DNA from: Leucobacter sp.
Lineage (GTDB): Bacteria > Actinomycetota > Actinomycetes > Actinomycetales > Microbacteriaceae
Assembly (NCBI GenBank): GCA_031178565.1
Contig: JAPSIU010000048.1
Span: 1-13,213, forward strand
Reading direction: 5' to 3'
Length of the DNA: 13,213 bases
The notes beneath the pieces are model-generated. The model worked only from the letters and a program-made list of their open reading frames with translations, made no database searches and was not told the origin of the DNA. Of this stretch, positions 5,980 to 12,190 are shown piece after piece; position 1 is the first letter of the stretch, and each line of letters opens with the position of its first letter. The position numbers and the translations under genes were made by a program.

Positions 5980-7653
5980 GTGAGCAGTATCCCGCACGCG
6001 GATGTCGTGTTCGAGCACGGCTGGATCTACACCGGGACGGAGGGCGCACCGCGGCCCGGGGGCCTCGCCATCGCCGAGGGCAGGATCCTGAGCACCGACT
6101 CCGAGGAGGTGGCTCGGCTCGCCGTCACGGCGCGCGAGCGCGTGGACCTCGACGGTCGCCTCGTGGTGCCGGGATTCCAGGACGCGCACGTTCATCCGGT
6201 CCTCGCGGGGATGGAACTGCTCAGCTGCGACCTCTCCGGCTGCACCACCGCCGAGGAGACCCTCTCGGCGATCGAGGCCTACGCGGCGGCGCATCCCGAG
6301 CTCGACTGGATCCTCGGCGCCGGCTGGTCGATGGACGCGTTCCCGGGCGGCACGCCGACCCGGCAGATGCTCGACGCGATCGTACCCGAGCGCCCCGTCC
6401 TCCTCGAGAACCGCGACCATCACGGAGCCTGGGCCAACACCCGCGCCTTCGAGCTCGCCGGGCTGGACGCCGGCACACCCGATCCCGCCGACGGCCGCTT
6501 CGAGCGCGAGCCCGACGGTACACCGGCGGGAACCGCCCACGAAGGAGCGATGAGCCTGTTCGCGGCGGTGCGGCCGCGGGCCACGCAGGATCAGGCGTAC
6601 GCCGGCCTCCTCGCCGCGCAGCAGCACCTGCTCGGATACGGGATCACGGCGTGGCAGGACGCGGCGGTCGGCGAGTTCATGGGCAGCCCCGATACCGTCC
6701 CCGTCTACCTGCGTGCGGTCCGGGAGGGAGCGCTCAAGGTCCGCGTACGCGGGGCGCAGTGGTGGAACCGGGAGGACGGCGAGGCGCAGCTGGAGCCGAT
6801 CCTCCGCCGTCGCGACGACGTGGCCGCGAGCTGCGATCCCGAGCGGCTCTCCCTCGCCTCCGTGAAGGTCATGGTGGACGGTGTCGCCGAGAACTTCACG
6901 GCCGCGATGCACGACTGCTATCGGGACCACGGCGGCCGCACGACCGGCAATCGCGGAATATCCTTCTTCGACCCGCGGGAGATGGCGCGCTTCGTGGCCG
7001 CCCTCGACGCGAGCGGCATGCAGGTGCACTTCCACGCCCTCGGCGACCGCGCCGTCACGGAGGCGCTCGACGCCCTCGAACGGGCGCTCGCGGAGAACGG
7101 GCCGACCGACAATCGGCATCACCTCGCCCACCTGCAGCTCGTGCGCCCGGAGGACGTAGCGCGCTTCGCCTCGCTCGGCGCGACCGCGAACATCCAGGCG
7201 CTCTGGGCCTGCCACGAGGACCAGCTCGACGAGCTCACGCTTCCGTTCCTGGCCGAGGACGCGGAGGAGCGCCACTACCCCTTCGGCGAGCTCGCCGCGG
7301 CGGGCGTTCGCCTCGCGGCCGGGAGCGACTGGTCGGTCTCGAGCCCGGATCCGATCCAGGCGATCCACGTCGCGGTGAACCGAGTCGGCCCGGGGGACGA
7401 CCGGCCTCCGCTCGGCCCCGAGCGCCAGAAGCTCACCCTTGCTCAGGCGGTCGACGCGTACACTCAGGGCACCGCGCGCATCAATCACCTCGATCGCGTC
7501 ACCGGACGGCTGACCCCCGGGGCCCACGCGGATCTCGTGATCCTCGACCGCAACCTCTTCGACCTCCGGTCGGAGGATCTGCACACGGCTCGCGTCGACG
7601 AGACCTGGATCGGCGGCGAGCGGGTCTTCGCGCGGCTCGAGCAGGTGGAGTGA
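5980..7653 (+). CDS. Amidohydrolase-superfamily protein, YtcJ-like (Amidohydro_3)
   Basis: A 557-residue metal-dependent hydrolase, the usual length for YtcJ-like proteins. The N-terminal beta-sandwich leads to LVVPGFQDAHVHP with the metal-binding His70 and His72. Lys296 lies in SVKVMVDGVAEN, HFHALGDRA carries His350 and His352, and the catalytic Asp450 is in AAGSDWSVSSPDP. The C-terminal sandwich returns with GRLTPGAHADLVILDRN. GTG 5980 is preferred because GAGGAG lies 7 nt upstream; an earlier in-frame GTG at 5938 falls within the promoter -10. It is divergent from tetR-M20 and probably controlled with it. Family members hydrolyse amide, formamide or imine-type C-N bonds of small molecules. 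The substrate here is unknown, though pairing with an M20 hydrolase suggests stepwise cleavage of an N-acyl or peptide-like compound. Confidence 0.88.
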   Translation: MSSIPHADVVFEHGWIYTGTEGAPRPGGLAIAEGRILSTDSEEVARLAVTARERVDLDGRLVVPGFQDAHVHPVLAGMELLSCDLSGCTTAEETLSAIEAYAAAHPELDWILGAGWSMDAFPGGTPTRQMLDAIVPERPVLLENRDHHGAWANTRAFELAGLDAGTPDPADGRFEREPDGTPAGTAHEGAMSLFAAVRPRATQDQAYAGLLAAQQHLLGYGITAWQDAAVGEFMGSPDTVPVYLRAVREGALKVRVRGAQWWNREDGEAQLEPILRRRDDVAASCDPERLSLASVKVMVDGVAENFTAAMHDCYRDHGGRTTGNRGISFFDPREMARFVAALDASGMQVHFHALGDRAVTEALDALERALAENGPTDNRHHLAHLQLVRPEDVARFASLGATANIQALWACHEDQLDELTLPFLAEDAEERHYPFGELAAAGVRLAAGSDWSVSSPDPIQAIHVAVNRVGPGDDRPPLGPERQKLTLAQAVDAYTQGTARINHLDRVTGRLTPGAHADLVILDRNLFDLRSEDLHTARVDETWIGGERVFARLEQVE

Positions 7654-7823
7654 TCCCCGTCAGCAACTGCCCCTCCTCGTGGAGCAGTAGCCCATCAGTG
7701 CGCTTGCCATCAGAAGCCTCTCCGAACCTTCCGAATCACCTATCTCTGAGGTACTCTGAACGCGGACGTCCCGCCCCCTGAACCCCATATTCCAAGGTGC
7801 GGGGCGTCTCTCGCGCCGCGGGA

Positions 7824-7853
7824 CCGCCGTGCGGCCGGATTCCGGCGCGGCGG
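7824..7853. terminator. GC-rich hairpin between convergent genes, putative terminator
   Basis: CCGCC/GGCGG outer arms and GCCGG/CCGGC inner arms enclose loop ATT, with a small asymmetric internal loop. It lies 25 bp beyond the ppnP stop and 170 bp beyond the amidohydrolase stop. No T-run is present. Nothing else coding is seen in 7654-7878. Confidence 0.4.
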
Positions 7854-7878
7854 GCTACAGGGCTACCGCGCCTACGGA

Positions 7879-8190
7879 CTACATGTCCAGATGACCGAGG
7901 AACTCCCCGGTGTACGGGCAGAGGTAGGCGACCGTGTCGGTGACGCGGACAGTGAAGTCCGTGCCGCCCGGGACCTCGAACCGCTCGCCCTCGGCGTAGG
8001 TCTTCCACTCCCCCTGCCCGGCCGGCTGCTGCACGTCCCAGCTGCCGCGGACGAGGTGCATCCACTCCTTCACCGGGGCCTCGAAGGTCCACTCGCCGGG
8101 CTCCATCACGCCGACGGTGAAGTTGCCCTGCTCGTTCTTGAACTCGAGGCTGCGCACCTGACCATCGAAGTACTCGTTCTGACCGATCAT
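7879..8190 (-). CDS. ppnP: Pyrimidine/purine nucleoside phosphorylase, PpnP-like (small cupin)
   Basis: A 103-residue single-domain cupin matching the PpnP (formerly YaiE/DUF1255) family. NEYFDGQVRSLEF at the start, FTVGVMEPGEWTF (24-36), VRGSWDV (47-53), FEVPGGTDF (71-79) and VAYLCPY (87-93) all align in order with the E. coli protein as I remember it (about 94 residues). About ten extra residues lie at the C-terminus. The family performs phosphorolysis of diverse nucleosides to free base and pentose-1-phosphate in the cytoplasm. ATG 8190 is chosen over upstream in-frame codons because AAGGAG sits about 7 nt before it and the family start fits. It is divergent from a PucR-type regulator; whether that protein controls it is inference. 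Confidence 0.88.
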   Translation of the reverse strand: MIGQNEYFDGQVRSLEFKNEQGNFTVGVMEPGEWTFEAPVKEWMHLVRGSWDVQQPAGQGEWKTYAEGERFEVPGGTDFTVRVTDTVAYLCPYTGEFLGHLDM

Positions 8191-8271
8191 GCGATCACTC
8201 CTTTGCAGAATCACTTTCGCGGCCCGACCATCGCAGGCCCAGAGATCAGCGTAGGGAACGAAGGGACTCGA

Positions 8272-8299
8272 GAATATCGCCACAACGTACATATTCCGG
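8272..8299. promoter_or_regulatory. Inverted repeat GAATAT-N13-ATATTC, candidate operator between ppnP and the PucR gene
   Basis: GAATAT (8272-8277) and ATATTC (8291-8296) form 6-bp arms 19 bp apart, start to start. Flanking bases extend the likeness to the other PucR intergenic region: GAATATCG here is the reverse complement of CGATATTC at 1877-1884. ACATATTCCGG at 8289-8299 matches ACATATTCTGG at 1958-1968 at 10 of 11 bases. Confidence 0.4.
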
Positions 8300-8333
8300 G
8301 TCGCAGAATAACCGCGGCGGCGATGCCCGGCGC

Positions 8334-8339
8334 TACCAT
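8334..8339 (+). promoter_or_regulatory. Candidate -10 element (TACCAT), putative leaderless start
   Basis: TACCAT ends 6 nt before the ATG at 8346, and no ribosome site lies between (only GGGATC). This suggests a leaderless transcript, as for the first PucR-type gene. No clear -35 is seen. Confidence 0.4.
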
Positions 8340-8345
8340 GGGATC

Positions 8346-9503
8346 ATGCGCAGCGACCACGACGATGAAGGCCCGTCCCCCGCCGCGCTGCAGCGCGCGC
8401 TCGGTCTCCAGATGGAGCTCACCGCCATCGTGACGCGCGGAGGCGGTGCGGATCGGCTCCTCGCCGGATGGCAGCAGCGGACGGGTGAGGCCGTCGCGGT
8501 CTTCGATCGGCTCGGCCGACCGCTCGGCCGCAGCGGCGCATTCCGGCCCGATGTCCTCGCCGCCGTCGGTGAGCGCCTCACTGACGGTATGCTTCGCCTC
8601 GGCGAGATCCTGCGTCTCGGACCGTCCTCCGGGCCCCGGCTCGCCGAGGACGTGGAGGTCACCACGTTCGCCGGACACGACACCGTGCGCGGCTACCTCG
8701 CGAGGATACCCTCGGGGGAGGAGAGTGCGGAGCTCACCTCCCCGGCGCTCCGCTCCCTGCTCGCACTCGAGTACGAGCGCCACTGGCTCCTCGACGAGCC
8801 CGCACGCCGTCAGCGCGCCGAGCAGCTCAGACGCGCCCTCGAACTCGGAGATGCGGGCGGCGCGCGAGCGTACCTCAGGGGAATCGGCATCGACTCGCGC
8901 GAGCTTCGCGGGCTGGCGATCGAAGCGCGCAACGAGACGCACGCCGAGGTGCTCGTGGACGACCTCTCGGCGATCCTCGCCACCGCGCTCATCAGACATC
9001 GGCACCGCGTCGTCGAGTGCCTGGTCGGCGCCGATCCCCAGCAGTCCCTCGCGGACTACGGCCTCGACGTGCCGATCGGCGTCGGCACGCCGCTCGCACC
9101 GGAGCACGCCGCGCGCAGCATGCGCCAGGCGGCGCTCGCTCTCGAGACGAGCCGGCGCGTCGGCACCCCGATCGAGTACCGCGACGGCGCGTCGCACGAC
9201 TTCCTCGTCCGGGTCGCCTCCCCCGCCTACCTCGAAGCGTTCTCCTCGGCCGCGCTCGATCCGATCCTGCGGGCCCGCGGCGGCGAGGATCTCCTGCGCA
9301 CACTGCACACCTGGCTCGTCGAGCGGCGGTCGATCGAGGCCGCTTCCGAGCGGATGGGCGTCCACCGCCACACGGTGCGCAACCGCATCCAAAAGGTCGC
9401 CCAGCTCACCGGGCACGATCTCGACAACATCGACACCCAGACGGAGCTGTGGCTGGCGATGAAGGCCCGCGGCTTCGGGGAGAATCGGGACAGCATCGCC
9501 TGA
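8346..9503 (+). CDS. PucR/CdaR-family transcriptional regulator (second copy)
   Basis: A 385-residue protein with the same C-terminal DNA-binding module as the regulator at 1973: IEAASERMGVHRHTVRNRIQ, with HRHTVRNRI at about 340-348, then KVAQLTGHDLDNIDTQTELWLAMKA. The N-terminal part (about 20-110) resembles the sensor region of purine-catabolism-type PucR proteins, and the middle matches the CdaR GGDEF-like region. Outside the HTH it differs clearly from the other copy, so this is family likeness and not a recent duplication. It is divergent from ppnP (155 bp) and 135 bp upstream of an MHS transporter on the same strand. Likely targets are that transporter, itself and perhaps ppnP. Confidence 0.87.
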   Translation: MRSDHDDEGPSPAALQRALGLQMELTAIVTRGGGADRLLAGWQQRTGEAVAVFDRLGRPLGRSGAFRPDVLAAVGERLTDGMLRLGEILRLGPSSGPRLAEDVEVTTFAGHDTVRGYLARIPSGEESAELTSPALRSLLALEYERHWLLDEPARRQRAEQLRRALELGDAGGARAYLRGIGIDSRELRGLAIEARNETHAEVLVDDLSAILATALIRHRHRVVECLVGADPQQSLADYGLDVPIGVGTPLAPEHAARSMRQAALALETSRRVGTPIEYRDGASHDFLVRVASPAYLEAFSSAALDPILRARGGEDLLRTLHTWLVERRSIEAASERMGVHRHTVRNRIQKVAQLTGHDLDNIDTQTELWLAMKARGFGENRDSIA

Positions 9504-9548
9504 GCGTACAAACTCAGACGGAATGATTGGACGCAGGGGTGATTCTCA

Positions 9549-9563
9549 ACCCGCGCGGCGGGT
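9549..9563. other. Short perfect hairpin between regulator and transporter
   Basis: ACCCGC-GCG-GCGGGT has 6-bp arms and lies 46 bp past the regulator stop and 76 bp before the transporter start. It may be a weak terminator or an operator. A TTGGAC box (9527-9532) lies just upstream, but no matching -10 is obvious. Confidence 0.3.
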
Positions 9564-9638
9564 GCCAGGATGTGCTGTGACCACCACCGCCCGGGGCGCA
9601 ACGGCGCCTCGATCAGGTACTCGACGAGGAGCACCCAG

Positions 9639-11009
9639 ATGTCCACATCCACCACCGAAGCAGAGAACAGATCGCTGCTCCGCCGCGTCGTCGTGGCGAG
9701 CGGGCTCGGCACACTGCTCGAGTACTTCGACTACGCGAGCTACAGCTATCTCGCGACGACGATCGCCATCGTCTTCTTCCCGCCGGAGGACCGCACCGTG
9801 GCGCTGATGAGCACGTTCGCCGTGTTCGCGCTCTCCTTCCTCGTGCGCCCGCTCGGCGCCTTCATCTGGGGCAGCCTCGGCGACAGGATCGGCCGGAAGA
9901 GCATCCTCGCCACGACCATCATCCTCATGTCGGGCGCTACATTCCTCATCGGCTTCATCCCGGGCTACGCGACCATCGGCGTCGCCGCACCGATCCTGCT
10001 CCTCCTGCTCCGGATGACGCAGAGCTTCTCGGCCTCGGGCGAATACGCGGGCGCCGGCACCTTCGTCGCCGAGTACGCTCCCGCGAAGAAGCGCGGGCTG
10101 CTCACGAGCGTCGTGCCGATCGCGGCCGCGGGCGGCTTCCTGCTGGCGTCGCTCATGACCACGATCCTCTACGCGACCACGAGCCCCGAGTTCATGCAGC
10201 AGTGGGGCTGGCGGATCCCGTTCCTGATCGCGGGCCCCCTCGGGATCGTCGGCCTGTGGCTGCGCACCCGCCTGGAGGACACCCCTCAGTTCCGCCGTGT
10301 GCAGGAGCTGGAGCGCGAGCAGCGCGACCGCGAGGCGCGGCAGGGCACGCGGGTCGAGGTCCCGAACCGGTGGCAGGAGGTGGGCAAGAGCCTCCCGTCG
10401 ATGCTCAAGGTGCTGCTCGTCATGTCGCTCAACGCCGGCGCCTACTATCTGCTGCTCAGCTACACGCCGACCTTCCTCATCGAGGAGGCCGGGATGGACG
10501 AGGCAAGCGCGACGCTCGTCGTCACGATCGGTCTCGTGGCGCACATCGTCTTCATCCCGCTCGCGGCTCGCCTGTCCGACCGCATCGGCCGCAAGCGCAC
10601 CCTCATGATCTCGAGCATCGCGTTCATCGTGCTGAGCTACCCGATCATGATGCTGTTCTCGATCGGCGGCGTGGTCCTGGCCGCGATCGTGCTCATCGGC
10701 TCGCTGCTGTTCTTCGCCATGAACGACGCCGTGTTCCCGTCGTTCTTCACCGAAATGTTCGGCACCCGCTCGCGCTACCTCGGCTTCGCCCTGCCGTTCA
10801 ACGTCGGCGCGATGCTGTTCGGCGGCGTGGCACCGCTCATCGGCACCTGGCTGATCGCGGTCACCGGCAACTCGGCGTCTCCCGCGTTCTTCCTCATGGG
10901 GATCGGCGTGCTCTCGCTCATCGGCCTGCTGCTGAGCGCGGAGACCACACGCACCGACCTCGTCGATGTGCAGAGCGAGGTCGGCACGGCGCCGATCCAG
11001 ACGGTGTAG
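9639..11009 (+). CDS. MFS transporter, metabolite:H+ symporter (MHS) type (second copy)
   Basis: A 456-residue multi-pass membrane protein. MHS-type marks are GTLLEYFDYASYSY (24-37), the loop 2-3 motif GSLGDRIGRKS (78-88), RMTQSFSASGEYAGAG, WGWRIPFL and the second-half motif ARLSDRIGRKRTLM. The central loop is long and strongly charged (LEREQRDREARQ). ATG 9639 is chosen because GAGGAG lies 7 nt upstream; the frame is open from 9570, but those codons do not resemble an MFS N-terminus. It follows a PucR-type regulator on the same strand and ends convergent to the DUF3817 gene. It is clearly different in sequence from the transporter at 483-1814, so the two probably import different compounds, likely organic acids. 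Confidence 0.9.
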   Translation: MSTSTTEAENRSLLRRVVVASGLGTLLEYFDYASYSYLATTIAIVFFPPEDRTVALMSTFAVFALSFLVRPLGAFIWGSLGDRIGRKSILATTIILMSGATFLIGFIPGYATIGVAAPILLLLLRMTQSFSASGEYAGAGTFVAEYAPAKKRGLLTSVVPIAAAGGFLLASLMTTILYATTSPEFMQQWGWRIPFLIAGPLGIVGLWLRTRLEDTPQFRRVQELEREQRDREARQGTRVEVPNRWQEVGKSLPSMLKVLLVMSLNAGAYYLLLSYTPTFLIEEAGMDEASATLVVTIGLVAHIVFIPLAARLSDRIGRKRTLMISSIAFIVLSYPIMMLFSIGGVVLAAIVLIGSLLFFAMNDAVFPSFFTEMFGTRSRYLGFALPFNVGAMLFGGVAPLIGTWLIAVTGNSASPAFFLMGIGVLSLIGLLLSAETTRTDLVDVQSEVGTAPIQTV

Positions 11010-11093
11010 TTCGGAGCCGATGCCGACTCGCGGTCTCCAGGTTCCGTCTCCGGGTCCGCCGGTCCACCGGTTCCGCGCCCATCCGCGTCCGGG

Positions 11094-11549
11094 TCACGCG
11101 CGAGGGACCGGCGGGCCGAGCCAGAGCAGCACGAGGAACACGGCCGTGACACCGGCCGCGAGCAGCACGAGCGACAGCCAGGGGTGCTTCAGCACCCACG
11201 CCTGCACGTGCTCGATGAAGCCTCGCGGAGCGTCTCGGCCAGGCGCGAGGCGCCACGGGCCGGCGAGGAGACCCCGCCGATCGACCACGATCTCGAACGG
11301 AACGGTCGCGAACGGCACCACCGCGCACACGAGCCCCACCAGCCCGGTGCCGGGCCGCCACTTCTGGTTGACCCACACGAACACCGTCGAGACGCAGTAG
11401 CAGAGGAACACGAAACCGTGGATCCCGCCCGCCACCGGTACGGCCGCATCGGTGACTCCCGTGCCGCGCAGCACCAGCGCCGTGATCAGGCCGGCCCAGG
11501 TGACGACCTCGGCGAACGCGAACGTGCGGAACAGAAGACGCGGCGACAT
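11094..11549 (-). CDS. DUF3817 family integral membrane protein
   Basis: A 151-residue protein with about four membrane segments: residues 5-28 (LLFRTFAFAEVVTWAGLITA), about 37-60 (GGIHGFVFLCYCVSTVFVWV), about 68-92 and about 125-147 (PWLSLVLLAAGVTAVFLVLL). The FRxxAxxE start and the GxxHGxxFxxYC segment are what I associate with DUF3817, a family of actinobacterial membrane proteins with no assigned role. An extra eight in-frame codons exist upstream (ATG at 11573), but the family start and a -10 element just before it favour ATG 11549. It is convergent with the MHS transporter (84-bp gap) and 230 bp downstream of cas2. The context gives no functional hint. Confidence 0.8.
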   Translation of the reverse strand: MSPRLLFRTFAFAEVVTWAGLITALVLRGTGVTDAAVPVAGGIHGFVFLCYCVSTVFVWVNQKWRPGTGLVGLVCAVVPFATVPFEIVVDRRGLLAGPWRLAPGRDAPRGFIEHVQAWVLKHPWLSLVLLAAGVTAVFLVLLWLGPPVPRA

Positions 11550-11555
11550 GACTTC

Positions 11556-11561
11556 ACCGTA
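11556..11561 (-). promoter_or_regulatory. Candidate -10 element (TACGGT, minus strand), putative leaderless start
   Basis: On the minus strand TACGGT is followed by six bases (GAAGTC) and then the ATG at 11549, with no ribosome site. This is the fourth gene in the window with a TANNNT-N6-ATG arrangement. Confidence 0.4.
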
Positions 11562-11573
11562 TCGCGTCCACAT

Positions 11574-11779
11574 CGCGGCACTCCTGGGAGATCGCGATCC
11601 GAGCCAGTGAGTTCGTATCGGGCACGATCCCGGTCAACGGATCCGGCTTCGGCTCGGGTCCGGGCAGTTTGCCCGTGTCCCGCGTGGCGTTCCAGGTGTT
11701 CCCGTGGCCATCACATTTATCGAAGAAAGCTTGAAAGGCCCGGAACCGCCATCACTGACCTCTAGGGGAGGCTGACCTC
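11574..11779. other. Intergenic region downstream of cas2, no evident CRISPR array
   Basis: No regularly spaced 28-29-bp repeats are visible here, although the array commonly follows cas2 in type I-E loci. A lower-GC patch (about 11711-11738, containing TCACATTTATCGAAGAAAGC) could be a leader remnant. Two imperfect GTGT(T)CCCG-type segments (11675-11688 and 11696-11709) are too short and unlike each other to call repeats. Confidence 0.5.
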
Positions 11780-11780
11780 T
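11755..11780 (+). repeat. 9-bp direct repeat at the end of cas2
   Basis: CTGACCTCT occurs at 11755-11763 and 11772-11780, separated by AGGGGAGG. The right copy runs into the cas2 stop codon. CCTC/GAGG within it could form a small hairpin. The pattern could be a remnant of an insertion or deletion, or chance. Confidence 0.4.
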
Positions 11781-12190
11781 CACCCATACCGGCGACGGCG
11801 GGCGGCCTTGCTCCAGCCCGCTCGCGACTTCTCTGCGTCTGGTGCGTGCTCGAGCGGTCTGCGGGGAGAGTGACGCGGCGTATCGTCCGGAGGAAGATCT
11901 GCGGCGGCAGTCTCGACGGGATGCGGGCGCAGCATCAGCGTGAGGCCGTCAATATCGACGGGCTCCCAATGATGACCGTGCACCCGCACATCGAGACCCT
12001 GCTCTGTGCGCACCGAACGGACGAGAATCGCCCGGCCGGGGCCGATCATCTCGACCGTACGCTCCCACAGAACCTCGCGCACCCTGCCGTTGACTTTGCC
12101 GACGAACACGCCAGCCGAGATCTCCATCAGCCAGCGAGTGAGGAAACCTCGCAACCCCGGCGGACAAGCGGTGAGTACGAGGACGATCAC
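11780..12190 (-). CDS. cas2: CRISPR-associated protein Cas2, type I-E (Cas2e)
   Basis: A 136-residue protein whose first 89 residues match Cas2e in order: MIVLVLTACPPGLRGFLTRW, then LMEISAGVFVGKVNGRVREV, LWERTVEMIGPGRAILV and a closing PVDIDGLTLML. Cas2e dimers join two Cas1 dimers into the complex that inserts new spacers into the CRISPR array. Residues 90-136 are an Asp/Pro-rich then Arg-rich tail (ending KAARRRRYG) absent from the 94-residue E. coli protein. The GTG start at 12190 overlaps the cas1 stop by four bases (GTGA), indicating translational coupling. No other cas gene lies downstream. Confidence 0.93.
   Translation of the reverse strand: MIVLVLTACPPGLRGFLTRWLMEISAGVFVGKVNGRVREVLWERTVEMIGPGRAILVRSVRTEQGLDVRVHGHHWEPVDIDGLTLMLRPHPVETAAADLPPDDTPRHSPRRPLEHAPDAEKSRAGWSKAARRRRYG

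Noticed and set aside
5863..7584. Minus-strand open frame of 573 codons antisense to the amidohydrolase
   Set aside because: The amidohydrolase frame has the full motif set and a ribosome site; the antisense frame is low-complexity and would run across the tetR operator.
7741..7758. CTCTGA direct repeats after the amidohydrolase gene
   Set aside because: Two copies of a hexamer only, with no symmetry or link to a neighbouring gene; likely chance.
8211..9416. Minus-strand open frame of 401 codons antisense to the second PucR gene
   Set aside because: No domain pattern; the plus-strand frame has a clear PucR helix-turn-helix.
11059..11070. CCGG-TCCA-CCGG as a terminator between the second transporter and the DUF3817 gene
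   Set aside because: Four-base arms that are themselves palindromic and no T-run; too weak to annotate.
11696..11709. GTGTTCCCGTGGCC as a CRISPR repeat
   Set aside because: Only about 14 bases resemble a type I-E repeat, the stem is absent and no regular second copy exists; kept only as a weak remnant idea.
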